Origin: Planctomycetaceae bacterium
GTDB taxonomy: Bacteria > Planctomycetota > Planctomycetia > Planctomycetales > Planctomycetaceae
Length of the DNA: 64,000 nt
Direction: 5' to 3'
NCBI GenBank assembly: GCA_017795105.1
Contig: CP051247.1
Location: 558,001-622,000 of the forward strand
Shown: piece after piece, positions 9,672-20,571 of the stretch
How the letters are laid out: each line of letters begins with the position of its first letter
Position numbering within the stretch: the first letter of the stretch is position 1
Made by a program: the position numbers and the translations under genes
Notes under the pieces: model-generated
Told to the model about the DNA's origin: nothing
The model's database searches: none
Seen by the model: only the letters and a program-made list of their open reading frames with translations

Positions 9672-10451
9672 ATGGCTCGCTGGCCCGGTATTGATCAGTT
9701 CCAGCTCGATGGAAAAGTCGCGATCGTTACGGGAGGCTCGAAAGGCCTGGGCGAAGCTATGGCAGCCGGGCTCGCCTCTGCCGGTGCCAATCTCCTCCTG
9801 ATCAGCCGCAATGCCGAGGAAATTCAGCAGGCTGCGGAACGGATCGCATCCGAGTATCCGATCAAAGCCGTCGGCATGGCGGTGGATGTGACCAAGTCGC
9901 ACGAAGTCTCCGAAATGGTTCCCCGCTGCCTCAAGGAGTTCGGACGGGTCGACATTCTCATTAATAATGCCGGCATTAACATTCGAGGTGCCATCGACGA
10001 ATTGACGTTCGAAGACTTCCGCAAAGTGCAGGACGTGAATGTCGACAGCCTCTGGCGGTGTGCCCGCGAAGTCATCCCGGTCATGAAAGACCAGAAGTCC
10101 GGCCGCATCATCAATCTGGCCAGCACGCTCGGACTCGTCGGACTGGCAAACCGCACGCCCTACGCCACGAGCAAAGGAGCCGTCGTTCAATTCACTCGAT
10201 CGCTGGCGCTGGAAGTCGCTCCCTACCAGATTACTGTCAACGCGATCTGCCCCGGTCCGTTTCTCACGCCAATGAACGAACCGATCGCCGATACGGAGGA
10301 AGCCAAGAAGTATATCGTCGGAGCAGTTGCTCTTGACCGATGGGGGAAAATGCACGAAATCCAGGGCGCTGCAATCTTTCTGGCGAGTCCAGCTTCAAGC
10401 TATGTTACCGGCAGCATGTTGACGGTCGACGGAGGATGGACGGCTCGTTAG
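9672..10451 (+). CDS. SDR family oxidoreductase (gluconate 5-dehydrogenase-like)
   Basis: The 259-residue classical SDR has TGGSKGLG at residues 20-27, INNAG near 97, catalytic Ser151 and YATSK with Tyr164 and Lys168, and ends with the normal SMLTVDGGW tail. The pattern is that of the 2-dehydro-deoxy-gluconate/gluconate 5-dehydrogenase group, so it probably interconverts a hydroxyl and a keto group on a sugar acid using NAD(P). The exact substrate is unknown. It starts 27 bases after nadB, with an AACAGGAGACGCTC ribosome site, and is likely co-transcribed with it. Confidence 0.88.
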   Translation: MARWPGIDQFQLDGKVAIVTGGSKGLGEAMAAGLASAGANLLLISRNAEEIQQAAERIASEYPIKAVGMAVDVTKSHEVSEMVPRCLKEFGRVDILINNAGINIRGAIDELTFEDFRKVQDVNVDSLWRCAREVIPVMKDQKSGRIINLASTLGLVGLANRTPYATSKGAVVQFTRSLALEVAPYQITVNAICPGPFLTPMNEPIADTEEAKKYIVGAVALDRWGKMHEIQGAAIFLASPASSYVTGSMLTVDGGWTAR

Positions 10452-10500
10452 GTCGCATCGAGTGACCCGATCAATGATCTGAATTCCGAGAGGTGATCCC

Positions 10501-11202
10501 ATGCCGCCACGGAGAACTGGAGTCCGCACGATCCCCGGTCATTTGACACATTATCTCGAGGAGGTCGATCTCTCACGCAAGGAACTGGCCGAGCTGCTCA
10601 ACGTCAGCGTCCGTACTGTCCACAACATTGAACACGGACGGAAACCGGTCGATCCCAAACTGCTGAAGACTCTGGCAGACGGGCTGAATCAGCGGGCCAG
10701 AGAACTCCGACGACCTGATTACTCAGACGTGACGGCGGATCACTTCGTCAACGATCCTGGGGCGACAGCGAATGTATTCCTCCATACCATCCTGACCCAG
10801 GACTGCGCACCGCTGTTCCGAGGTGACCACCCGATCGGTTCGGCGGATCTGAGATGGATCGCCCCTGGCGATCCCCGCGTCATCCCGTATGCCGGTGACT
10901 ACGTCGGCTGGGACATCCAGTCGTTGCTCGATCGCCTCCACTCAAGCGTGGAACTCATGGGTGTCGATCAGGTTAAGATCCTGAAGGACGAGGCCAACTC
11001 CATCGTTGTCATTCGCTCGGTTTCGAGATTTCGGCATCTCGACAGTGGCGACATTCTCTACCACAAGGCCTATGTCGATATGGAGATGCAGGGAAACCGG
11101 GTGCAGACGATTGACTCCACATACGACGCCGCCGCTCTCTCGGAGTTTCTTCTCAGCGGCGTGGCCCCACGGGCCCGCAAATCTCAAGCGGAATTGAACT
11201 GA
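10501..11202 (+). CDS. XRE-type helix-turn-helix protein fused to an NTF2/SnoaL-like domain
   Basis: The 233-residue protein has an N-terminal Cro/C1-type helix-turn-helix (about residues 14-62; LSRKELAELLNVSVRTVHNIEHGRK). It is followed by a roughly 130-residue domain whose pattern (an AGDYVGW turn, then a beta-rich stretch ending in a VQTIDSTYD strand) looks like the NTF2/SnoaL fold that usually binds a small hydrophobic ligand. The combination suggests a ligand-sensing transcription regulator. It starts 49 bases after the second SDR gene and may regulate the nadB/SDR group; this is an inference from position. I do not recognise a named family with this architecture. Confidence 0.75.
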   Translation: MPPRRTGVRTIPGHLTHYLEEVDLSRKELAELLNVSVRTVHNIEHGRKPVDPKLLKTLADGLNQRARELRRPDYSDVTADHFVNDPGATANVFLHTILTQDCAPLFRGDHPIGSADLRWIAPGDPRVIPYAGDYVGWDIQSLLDRLHSSVELMGVDQVKILKDEANSIVVIRSVSRFRHLDSGDILYHKAYVDMEMQGNRVQTIDSTYDAAALSEFLLSGVAPRARKSQAELN

Positions 11203-11404
11203 GATTCGAATCCCGGAACGATTCAGTTCCGATTCGGTTCCGATCGAACCATCACGTCGTGCTGCTCGCATTAAACTGACGTACACGAACTGACAGCCAC
11301 AAACGTTCTCTCAAATAGAAGCGTTTCCCGTTCGTCGCCCCACCTGTTTGGAATGAATCAACCGCAGGTGAGGTGAGTCAGAATTCATGCGATGGAAGTA
11401 GTTT

Positions 11405-11836
11405 ATGATCATGCCGTCGGGACCGGTCGATCAGGATTTCCCATGGGGGGAGATCCGCGTCAAGTTACATGCGCGGCTGTCACGGGAGGATGGAGGAACG
11501 ATTCACGTTCTGAAATTGTGCCAGGCCGATGCGCCGAACACGCCTCGATTCGTTGAGCATCTGTCGCTGATTGCCGCGGAGATTCCCACTCAACCGCGGT
11601 TCATCTTCGACTTCCAGAACGTGACTTCCCTGTCGGAACTGGCACTCGAAGAGGTCGTCGCCGTCACCCTGCTTCTGATCGACCTTCGAGGTTCGGTCGT
11701 CTTCTCATCCACGAATTCAACCGTTCGCCAACAGCTGGACGATCGATCCTTTGACTGCGGGATCCGCTATACCCCGAAGCTGCGAACGGCGCTCGAGTTG
11801 CTGAAAGAAAACTCCAGCCTCCGCGAGATCGACTGA
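11405..11836 (+). CDS. STAS-like domain protein
   Basis: The 143-residue protein has the strand-helix rhythm of the STAS fold: a strand IHVLKL, then FIFDFQNVTSLSELALEEVV, where the usual DLSGVxxIDSxGL-type loop would lie, and a later strand GSVVFSS. The loop lacks the conserved phosphorylatable serine context of SpoIIAA in a clear form, so it may not be a phosphoregulated anti-anti-sigma factor. A second Met codon lies two codons in, and either could be the start. It is separated from the HTH gene by 202 bases and meets the TIGR01777 gene tail-to-tail with 13 bases between stops. Confidence 0.6.
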   Translation: MIMPSGPVDQDFPWGEIRVKLHARLSREDGGTIHVLKLCQADAPNTPRFVEHLSLIAAEIPTQPRFIFDFQNVTSLSELALEEVVAVTLLLIDLRGSVVFSSTNSTVRQQLDDRSFDCGIRYTPKLRTALELLKENSSLREID

Positions 11837-11849
11837 AGAACAGAGTGAC

Positions 11850-13226
11850 TCAGTATCGCCCGAGAACCTGTCGCAGCGTTTCTTCCAGAGTTCCGGTCTG
11901 GAACTCGTAGCCGTGTCCCAGTAGCCTGGCAGGTCGCACGCGCGTACTGTCGAGCAGCAGCGTGTCTCCCAGTTCCCCCATTGCCATCTTCACTCCGAAC
12001 GAAGGCACCGGACACACCGTCGGTCGATTGAGCACGCGGCCCAGCGTTTTGGTGAAATGCCGATTCGTGATTTCTTCGGGCATCACCAGATTGACCGGCC
12101 CCTCCAGCTCCTCTTCCATCATGGCGTGATAGATGGCGCCCGTCACATCGTGAATCGAGATTGAACTCCAATACTGTTTGCCGGAACCAACGACGCCCCC
12201 CACCCCCAGCTTGAACGGCGTCAGCATCTTCTGCAGGGCTCCGCCGGCAGGCGTTATCACCAGTCCGAGACGAGGATGAACGACACGGATGCCGGCTGCA
12301 CGCGCCGCATCAGCGGACGATTCCCAGGCACGGGCCACTTCGGGCAAGAATCCAATCCCGGACTGCGACTCTTCGGTGAGAATCTCGTCGCCGCGATCCC
12401 CGTAGTAGCCCGTTGCGGAAATCGAAATGAACACCTTCGGCTTCTCATTCAGTGTCGACAACATCGCCGCGAGCAATTTCGTCGATTTGACGCGGCTCTC
12501 CTTGATCGTGTCTTTGTACGACGGGGTCCAGCGATGATCGGCTATCCCGGCTCCCGCGAGATGAACGACGGCATCGAATCCTTCGAGCTGAAGCCGATCA
12601 ATTTCGCCTTCTTTGATATCCCAGAAGATGGCATGCGGATTGTTTTCCGCAGACTTCCGGTCGCGAACCAGACGAACAACTTCGTGACCGCCCGATCGAA
12701 GAAACGAAACCAGCGAAGTACCGATCAGCCCGGTCGATCCCGAAACCAGAACCCGCATCCGCGGTTTGTCCCGCCAGCGATAGTGAGTTTCGATCTCGGC
12801 TGTCGTCCGGGCATGGCGGTACGCGAACATCTGTTCGAGCTGCTTCCGGGCAAAGGATGCTCCAGCTTTCCCGACCGTGCCGAGAGGAAGTTCGTAATCG
12901 ATCTCATCGATCAGTTCGCACGAAGTCTCGTCGATCGGATTGAAAACGTGCCGATGCCTCCACGACTTGAACGGCCCCGAGATCTGGATATCGGTAAACT
13001 CCCGCCCCTCCTGGTAGTCGGTATGCTCGGCAATCCATCGCTTGCGGAGTGGCCCGACTGGAACCGACATGACGACACGGGCACCGTCGTGAATCCCTTC
13101 CGCAGCGGAGTGGATTGTGATCTTCTCCCAGGGAGGAAGAAGTCGGCGCAGCGTTCCCGGCTGAGCATGCCAGTCGAAGGCATACTTTGCTGGGACCGCC
13201 AGACGGAGTGTCTTCGTGAATCGCAC
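11850..13226 (-). CDS. TIGR01777 family epimerase with N-terminal SRPBCC domain
   Basis: A 458-residue two-domain protein. Residues 1 to about 150 form a START/SRPBCC-type ligand-binding domain (VPAKYAFDWHAQPGTLRRLLPPW and a later GPFKSWRHRHVF strand). From about residue 158 an NAD(P)-binding Rossmann domain begins with VSGSTGLIG. It continues with HLAGAGIADHRW and SISATGYYGDRG, hallmarks of the TIGR01777 (YfcH-like) extended SDR family. The YfcH family has no firmly established reaction; the fused SRPBCC domain suggests a hydrophobic substrate. It is downstream of the SGNH hydrolase on the same strand with 27 bases between, so co-transcription is likely. Confidence 0.88.
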   Translation of the reverse strand: MRFTKTLRLAVPAKYAFDWHAQPGTLRRLLPPWEKITIHSAAEGIHDGARVVMSVPVGPLRKRWIAEHTDYQEGREFTDIQISGPFKSWRHRHVFNPIDETSCELIDEIDYELPLGTVGKAGASFARKQLEQMFAYRHARTTAEIETHYRWRDKPRMRVLVSGSTGLIGTSLVSFLRSGGHEVVRLVRDRKSAENNPHAIFWDIKEGEIDRLQLEGFDAVVHLAGAGIADHRWTPSYKDTIKESRVKSTKLLAAMLSTLNEKPKVFISISATGYYGDRGDEILTEESQSGIGFLPEVARAWESSADAARAAGIRVVHPRLGLVITPAGGALQKMLTPFKLGVGGVVGSGKQYWSSISIHDVTGAIYHAMMEEELEGPVNLVMPEEITNRHFTKTLGRVLNRPTVCPVPSFGVKMAMGELGDTLLLDSTRVRPARLLGHGYEFQTGTLEETLRQVLGRY

Positions 13227-13253
13227 GGGGCAGAAGCTTTCCGAATTCTAACT

Positions 13254-14021
13254 TCAGGCGTTCTGAACAGTCCGCAGCCAGGTGGACGCCATCAGAGACG
13301 CTCCGAAGGGACTCGGGTGGACTCCATCGCCGGCCCAATGTTCTGGTGGAGCGTATTGCACCGCTTCATCAAACATCGACTGGAATGGCACCCAGACGGT
13401 TTCGAACTCTTTGGCGAGCTTCGCAGCCGAGGCTCGAAACTTATCGAATTCGGGGAACCACTTGTCGTTCACTGCACCGCAGCGCAGTACGAACGGCTCG
13501 CAGATCACAAGAGTGACATCTGGCAGAGCTTCCTTCGTTCGTTGCAGCAGGGCGCGATAGTCGTCCTCGTACGTCTTCACGGTTCCGTCGTACTTCCCGT
13601 TCAGACGATGCCAGATGTCGTTGACGCCGATCAGGATACTCAACACATTCGGCTTCAGAACCAGACAGTCCTGATCCCAGCGATCAGCCAGCTGATGCAC
13701 CTTGTTTCCGCTGATGCCGCGATTGTAGATCGTCAGCGAGCTTCCGTCTGGCCCTGTCAGCAGGGAAGACGCCGCCATCCAGGCATACCCGTTGCCGAGC
13801 CCCGGCTGCTTGTTCGGTGTATCGCCCTGGTCCTTCTTGCGACCGGCATCGGTGATTGAATCGCCCTGGAAGAGAATCGTTGTTCCCGGCTGAATGGCGG
13901 GCGTGGCCGACGACTTTTCTGCTGCGGTGCTTTCCTTCCCAGTCAGGAACAATCCCGCGGCTCCCGCTGCGACTGTCGATTGAAGAAACGATCGCCGTGG
14001 CACATTCGCTGAAGATCCCAT
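13254..14021 (-). CDS. Tat-exported SGNH/GDSL hydrolase
   Basis: The 255-residue protein begins with a twin-arginine signal (PRRSFLQS followed by an alanine-rich core, to about residue 33). The SGNH blocks are in order: GDSITD with nucleophile Ser55, a Gly in RGISGNKV, GVNDIW (block III Asn), and DGVHPS near residue 232 with the catalytic Asp and His. Such enzymes hydrolyse esters of carbohydrates or lipids in the periplasm; the substrate is unknown. It precedes the TIGR01777 gene. Acetyl-xylan esterase-like members are common in planctomycetes, which makes polysaccharide deacetylation a fair guess. Confidence 0.88.
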   Translation of the reverse strand: MGSSANVPRRSFLQSTVAAGAAGLFLTGKESTAAEKSSATPAIQPGTTILFQGDSITDAGRKKDQGDTPNKQPGLGNGYAWMAASSLLTGPDGSSLTIYNRGISGNKVHQLADRWDQDCLVLKPNVLSILIGVNDIWHRLNGKYDGTVKTYEDDYRALLQRTKEALPDVTLVICEPFVLRCGAVNDKWFPEFDKFRASAAKLAKEFETVWVPFQSMFDEAVQYAPPEHWAGDGVHPSPFGASLMASTWLRTVQNA

Positions 14022-14142
14022 TCGGACCCGCCTTTCATCAGAGGTAGTTGTCGGTACGTTGATAGATGATCGTCTTCGAACGACGCAGACTTGTCAACGA
14101 CGACCACTCCCCCGGAGCAGGTACCGCCCTCGGGAATGAGAG

Positions 14143-15282
14143 TCAGGCTTGAGACCGAAGATCGGTACGCATAGCAAACTCCTGGATCGTCGTATGCAGG
14201 AGGTTCGAAAGCCGAACCAGCTGGGATCGCGATTCACCACTCGGCACAGTGGAACAGATAACCGCGGCGGTCTCTGCTTCCATGTCGATCCACATCAGAC
14301 AGCCGGTCGCTCCCCAATGGCCGACCGTGAGCGGAGGCAGACAATCGCCGAACGTCTCCGCATGCGTCTTCCAGTTGTGCCGCCAGCCCAGTCCCCAGCT
14401 GCGAAAGCGGCGTTCCCGTTTCGGCATTTCCTCATACCACTCGAGTTGAGGAGCACACATCTCGCGCACGGAAGCGGCGGTCAGCAATGTGCCCGCCCCG
14501 TGATAACAGGCGAGCATCTCGCGGCAGAACGTCAGCACATCTGCGGGGGTGGAAAGCATCCCTCCCCACGGAGCTCCCAGACTGCGCCAGTAGTCCGAAT
14601 TCCAGTGCCCGGTGCAGCCGTCCTGCTCTCTGGGAAGTTGAACGTCGACGACGCGATTCAGAACCGAGGATCGATGTGGACCTGTTGCTCCAAGATACGA
14701 GTTTCGCATCTTGAGGGGCTCAAAAATCGTTCGGTGAACAAAAGCCGGGAGAGACTCACCCGACAGATGTTCGATTAACTTTCCGAGCGTGAGATACCCC
14801 ATGCTCTGATAGCGGGAGCCTTTCCCGGGTGAGTAATCAAGCGGCACTTCGGTGGTAAGCCGATAGAATTCGTCGAGCGGAGCCTGCTGATTTCGCAGTT
14901 CAACATTGTTCGGCAGTTGATCCGGTAACCCTGAAGCGTGACACAGCAGCTGGCGCATCGTAATCCGGCGGCGTTCCCCACGGTTCCATTCGGGAAGTAT
15001 TTCGCTGACTCGCTGATTGAGCGAAATCACTCCCGCTTCCACCAGCGTCATTGTCGCAGCCGCAACGACAGGCTTCGTCAGCGAAGCGACGAGAAAGAGA
15101 TCCTGATCGCAGGCCGGTGCGTTCGGCCGCGCATTTCCGCGAAGAATGACCGGGGAACGAAAACGACTCAGTGTCTGAAGGCCGATCGCCCCGAAGCCAC
15201 CTTCGCCCACAAGCTGCTCGACACGTTCAACGAGCCTGCCCCACGACCGAAGTTGTGTCCAATCCTCTTCGGCATGCGACAT
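14143..15282 (-). CDS. Serine hydrolase, class C beta-lactamase fold
   Basis: The protein is about 379 residues if translation starts at ATG 15282. The open frame extends upstream to 15357, but that would overlap the STAS gene. It has the SxxK motif in ASLTKPV, a YQSMGY segment in the place of the YxN motif (Ser where Asn is usual), and HWGATG in the position of the KTG/HxG motif. These define the penicillin-binding-protein/class C esterase family. No signal peptide is evident, so a cytoplasmic esterase or peptidase is more likely than a resistance beta-lactamase. It is 43 bases downstream of the STAS protein on the same strand. Confidence 0.85.
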   Translation of the reverse strand: MSHAEEDWTQLRSWGRLVERVEQLVGEGGFGAIGLQTLSRFRSPVILRGNARPNAPACDQDLFLVASLTKPVVAAATMTLVEAGVISLNQRVSEILPEWNRGERRRITMRQLLCHASGLPDQLPNNVELRNQQAPLDEFYRLTTEVPLDYSPGKGSRYQSMGYLTLGKLIEHLSGESLPAFVHRTIFEPLKMRNSYLGATGPHRSSVLNRVVDVQLPREQDGCTGHWNSDYWRSLGAPWGGMLSTPADVLTFCREMLACYHGAGTLLTAASVREMCAPQLEWYEEMPKRERRFRSWGLGWRHNWKTHAETFGDCLPPLTVGHWGATGCLMWIDMEAETAAVICSTVPSGESRSQLVRLSNLLHTTIQEFAMRTDLRSQA

Positions 15283-15325
15283 AATTCGATCCGCGGACTT
15301 CCGTGGCTGATGGTGAGAGCGGGAA

Positions 15326-15658
15326 TCAGCCCGGGATTTCGACTTCGTGAACTTCAATCAGGGTGTCGAGCTTGGTGATCTCAAGAACGTCGCGGACATC
15401 GTCAGAAGGATTGTAGATGTGCACATCGACATCCAGCTTTCGCATCGCGGCAATCAACCCGAGTGTGCCGCTGGGAATCAGCCGCACTCCGGTCAGATCG
15501 AACGCCAGAGTCTTGCAGTGATTTTCCTTGATCAGTTTGACCAGATCGTCCCTGCACTCAGCCAGATTCAGATTCGCCAGCGCGTCCTGACCACCGAAGC
15601 CGACCACTGTCAGCACTCCGGCCTGGTAAACTGTTAGACAACCTTCCTGGAATGCCAT
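15326..15658 (-). CDS. STAS domain protein (anti-anti-sigma factor-like)
   Basis: The 110-residue single-domain STAS protein has the central FDLTGVRLIPSGTLGLIAAM motif, in which a serine precedes the conserved Gly-Leu, as in SpoIIAA/RsbV anti-anti-sigma factors phosphorylated by an anti-sigma kinase. No kinase, phosphatase or sigma gene lies near, so its partner must be elsewhere; planctomycetes often carry several stand-alone STAS genes. The start at 15658 is the only Met before the domain. The 162 bases upstream separate it from valS and can hold its promoter. Confidence 0.85.
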   Translation of the reverse strand: MAFQEGCLTVYQAGVLTVVGFGGQDALANLNLAECRDDLVKLIKENHCKTLAFDLTGVRLIPSGTLGLIAAMRKLDVDVHIYNPSDDVRDVLEITKLDTLIEVHEVEIPG

Positions 15659-15820
15659 GGGGATGCCTCACTACGGGGATGGGAGAAGCCAAGAATCTGG
15701 CTCGTAAGTTACCTTCCGCGTCTGCAATATACCAGATGATAAAACCGCAAATCCATCGGAAACTTTCGAGGAATGAATCCTGTCGAAATTGCGACATACA
15801 TCTGCACAGAGCACAGCCGG

Positions 15821-18808
15821 TCAGATCATTCGCTTCAGTTGCTCGATCACTTCCTGCACGCTGGCGAGCTGACTCTTCTGATTCGCGAGCGTTTCGCGAA
15901 CGTTGTTGACCACGTCGGACGGAGCCTGACTGACGAACTTTTCGTTCTGCAGTTTCTTCTCGTGACCGGCAACGAAACCGATCAGTTTCTTCTCTTCGGC
16001 TTCCTGCCGCTTCAGCTCTGCCTCGAGATCGACAACGCCTTCCAGCGGAATGTAGCCGTCGACATCACCGATGGTGAAGCTGGCTGAACCCTCCGGTCGC
16101 TCGACGTCGGCCCCGGCCGCTTCGAGGACGGTCTTGGCCAGATTGTGGAACTGATCGGCGACCGAATTCATCTCGCCCGCGATTGCAGCCGAGGCTCGCA
16201 TTCGAAGCTTGAGCGGCGTCCCAGGCGGAATACTGTAAACCGCGCGAACGTTCCGAACGGCAACCACGGTTTCCTGCAGTCGTTCAAACCGCGATTCGAC
16301 ATCGGGATCGATCCAACTCTCCGGAAGCTGTGGCCATTGAGCGATAATTGCAGCCGGCTCGGCAGCCGTAGGTTCCGGCAGACCACGTTTGGGAGCCAGT
16401 TCGCCAAGTCGCTGCCACAGTTCTTCCGTCACGAAGGGGACGAACGGGCAGAGTAGTCGCAGCAGATTGTCGAGCACGGCGACGAGCACACGTTGAGCTT
16501 CCGGCTTCGAAGCCTCGTCCCGCAGTCGCGGCTTGATCATTTCGAGATACCAGTCGCAGAACTCATTCCACGTGAAGTCACGCAGCGTTCGCGTGGCCAT
16601 GTCGAACTGATACCGGTCCAGACACGTCGTCACCTCTCCGGCGACTTTCGACAGCCGGCTCAGAATCCATTTGTCCTCCAGCGGCAGCGAACTGACATCG
16701 ACTGGCCCCGGCGTATAGCCTTCGAGATTCAGCATCGCGAAGCGGGCGGCGTTCCAGAATTTGTTGCAGAAGTTGCGGCCGTATTCGAAACGCTCCGACA
16801 CCATCCGGGCAACCGGTTCGCCTTCGTCCGGCTCGAAGTTCGGGCTCGAATACTGCAACTCATGCTTGCTGCGTGGGAACTTGATCCGCGGCTTCACACC
16901 ATCGACCGGCTTGGCATCCGTATGCTCCTGCATCTGCGGAACAACTTCGCCCGTATCCGGATCTTCGTAACCGACCGGCAGCTTTACGTCCTGGGTTTCC
17001 CCAGCCAGCGAAGCCAGCGTGAAGCGGACGGCATCGGTGCCGTACTTGTCGATCAGATCCATGGGATCGACGCCGTTGCCCTTCGACTTCGACATCGTGC
17101 GACCGAAGCCGTCGAGGATCTTAGGGTGAATGCAGACATGGGAGAATGGGATATCGCCCATGTTATACAGCCCGGTCAGCACCATGCGGGCCACCCAGAG
17201 CGTGATGATATCGCGACTCGTGACGAGCACCGAACCGGGATAGAAGTAATCGAGAACGTCGTTATTTCCATTGGAAGGAGCAGGTTCACCATTCAATGGC
17301 GGATTCTGTTCCTCATTCGGCCAGCCCAACGTCGCGTGTGGCCAGAGAGCCGAACTGAACCAGGTATCGAGAACGTCGTCGTCCTGACGAAGCTCATGGT
17401 CTGGGCCCAGTGCATTTGGATCGAGATCGGTTTCCGCACAGATCAGCCAGCAGCGATCTTCATCATCCCGACGGTAAGAAACGTCGTCACGATCGGCAAA
17501 GGCCTGCTTCAAATCGTCTTCGGTACAGGTCTCACAATACCAGATCGGGATCCGATGCCCCCACCAGAGTTGACGACTGATACACCAGTCCCGCTTCTCG
17601 CCGAGCCAGTCGAGATAGGTCTTCGTGTACCGGGAGGGGAAGAAACGAACGCGGTTATCTTCGACGGCATCGATCGCCTTCTGGGCCAGCTCTTCCATCT
17701 GCACGAACCACTGATCTGAAAGATAGGGTTCGATCGGTGTTTTTGAGCGATCACTGTGCTTCAGCGGAATCGGACGTTCCTCGACTTTCTCGAAGAAGCC
17801 CTGCCGTTCCATCTCGGCGACAATCTTCTTGCGGGCATCGAGGCGATCCATCCCCTGGAACTCACCGCCAGCCTCGTTGAGGGTCCCATCCGCATTCAGG
17901 ATGTTGATCATCTCAAGCTGATTGCGGAGTCCACAGGCGTAGTCGTTGGGATCATGAGCCGGCGTGACTTTCACACAACCTGTTCCCAGCTCTTTATCTG
18001 CCAGCAGGGCGTCAGCGATGATCGGAATCAGACGGCCGTTAAGAGGAATCTTCACCTTCTTTCCGACCAGTTCGGTGTAGCGTTCGTCGCTCGGATGAAC
18101 GCACATCGCAGTATCGCCGAGCATCGTCTCGGGCCGCGTAGTGGAGAAGAACAGCTTCTCACCGGTCGGAGCCCCGGCATCGTCGACAACCGGATAATGG
18201 AACGTCCAGAAATGCCCGGCGACTTCTTCGGTAAAGACCTCGTCATCGGCTACAGCGGTCTGCAGATAGGTATCCCAGTTGACCAGTCGCTTGCCGCGAT
18301 AGATCAAACCGTCGCGGAACAGCTTGAGAAACGTCTTGCGAACGGCAGCCGAGCAGACGTCGTCGAGAGTGAACCGTGTTCGTCGCCAGTCACAACTGGC
18401 ACCGAGTTGCTTGAGCTGATTGAGAATTCTCTTTTCGTAAGAGTCTTTCCACTTCCAGATGCGATTGACGAGTGCCTCGCGGCCGATGTTGTGCCGCGTG
18501 AGCCCTTCCTGCTCGAACATGCGTCGCTCGACCACAGCCTGAGTCGCGATTCCGGCATGATCAGTCCCCGGCATCCACAGAGCTTCGAATCCCTGCATGC
18601 GTCGCCAGCGGGTCAGGAGGTCCTGAATCGTGCCGTTCAGAGCGTGCCCCATATGAAGCGCTCCGGTCACATTCGGGAGCGGAATCATGATGACGTGCGG
18701 CTTCTTCTCCGGATTGGGATTCGCATCGAAATAGCCCTGTTCCTCCCAGAACGGGTACCACTTCGCCTGGCTGTCTTTCGGTTCGTACTGCTTGGGAATC
18801 TCAACCAT
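15821..18808 (-). CDS. valS: Valyl-tRNA synthetase
   Basis: A class I aminoacyl-tRNA synthetase of about 995 residues. The HIGH-type HMGH is in LPNVTGALHMGHALNG, an editing domain follows (FFSTTRPETMLGDTA), KMSKS appears as TMSKSKG, and a C-terminal coiled-coil arm is rich in Lys and Glu; together these give ValRS. It charges tRNA-Val in the cytoplasm. The frame runs open to 18910, but ATG 18808 (VEIPKQYEP) gives the normal N-terminus. A segment of roughly 70 residues between TQDVKLPV and YGRNFCNKFWNAARF is longer than in the enterobacterial enzyme. It lies downstream of cimA and is separated from it by a terminator, so it probably has its own promoter. Confidence 0.96.
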   Translation of the reverse strand: MVEIPKQYEPKDSQAKWYPFWEEQGYFDANPNPEKKPHVIMIPLPNVTGALHMGHALNGTIQDLLTRWRRMQGFEALWMPGTDHAGIATQAVVERRMFEQEGLTRHNIGREALVNRIWKWKDSYEKRILNQLKQLGASCDWRRTRFTLDDVCSAAVRKTFLKLFRDGLIYRGKRLVNWDTYLQTAVADDEVFTEEVAGHFWTFHYPVVDDAGAPTGEKLFFSTTRPETMLGDTAMCVHPSDERYTELVGKKVKIPLNGRLIPIIADALLADKELGTGCVKVTPAHDPNDYACGLRNQLEMINILNADGTLNEAGGEFQGMDRLDARKKIVAEMERQGFFEKVEERPIPLKHSDRSKTPIEPYLSDQWFVQMEELAQKAIDAVEDNRVRFFPSRYTKTYLDWLGEKRDWCISRQLWWGHRIPIWYCETCTEDDLKQAFADRDDVSYRRDDEDRCWLICAETDLDPNALGPDHELRQDDDVLDTWFSSALWPHATLGWPNEEQNPPLNGEPAPSNGNNDVLDYFYPGSVLVTSRDIITLWVARMVLTGLYNMGDIPFSHVCIHPKILDGFGRTMSKSKGNGVDPMDLIDKYGTDAVRFTLASLAGETQDVKLPVGYEDPDTGEVVPQMQEHTDAKPVDGVKPRIKFPRSKHELQYSSPNFEPDEGEPVARMVSERFEYGRNFCNKFWNAARFAMLNLEGYTPGPVDVSSLPLEDKWILSRLSKVAGEVTTCLDRYQFDMATRTLRDFTWNEFCDWYLEMIKPRLRDEASKPEAQRVLVAVLDNLLRLLCPFVPFVTEELWQRLGELAPKRGLPEPTAAEPAAIIAQWPQLPESWIDPDVESRFERLQETVVAVRNVRAVYSIPPGTPLKLRMRASAAIAGEMNSVADQFHNLAKTVLEAAGADVERPEGSASFTIGDVDGYIPLEGVVDLEAELKRQEAEEKKLIGFVAGHEKKLQNEKFVSQAPSDVVNNVRETLANQKSQLASVQEVIEQLKRMI

Positions 18809-18916
18809 CGGGATCACTATAACTGGACCGACGAAGCCTCGCCGGAAGTGTTGTATGGGGGATGAAAGCCGCTCCGTCGCCGCATTGTAGAAGGTCGTGG
18901 AGCAGGGCAAAAGGGC

Positions 18917-18952
18917 GGGGCGGCCCGGGATTCGATTCCCGGAGACCGCCCC
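18917..18952 (-). terminator. Rho-independent terminator after cimA
   Basis: On the minus strand, directly after the cimA stop, GGGGCGG pairs with CCGCCCC, and an inner CCGGG/CCCGG stem encloses a short loop. GCCCTTTT follows. This ends the cimA transcript before valS. The inner arm resembles a tRNA T-arm by chance. Confidence 0.75.
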
Positions 18953-18964
18953 TTATGCTGCCGA

Positions 18965-20542
<1,578 letters not shown>

Positions 20543-20571
20543 GAAATTCTCCGATGGCGTAAAGCCAGAAA

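Noticed and set aside
11205..11260. GATTCGAATCCC resembling a tRNA T arm and a short hairpin after the XRE gene
   Set aside because: No acceptor or anticodon stem can be drawn around it and no U-run follows the five-base stem.
12276..13859. 527-codon open frame on the plus strand
   Set aside because: It covers the TIGR01777 and SGNH genes on the other strand, both well supported; composition is Arg-rich and no motif is present.
15283..15357. N-terminal extension of the serine hydrolase
   Set aside because: It would overlap the STAS gene and is basic without family similarity; ATG 15282 is more likely.
18809..18910. N-terminal extension of valS
   Set aside because: The synthetase family starts at ATG 18808 and the extension runs up to the cimA terminator.
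18917..18952. T-arm-like sequence suggesting a tRNA
   Set aside because: Only the inner stem resembles a T arm; there is no anticodon arm and the outer stem plus T-run fits a terminator for cimA.
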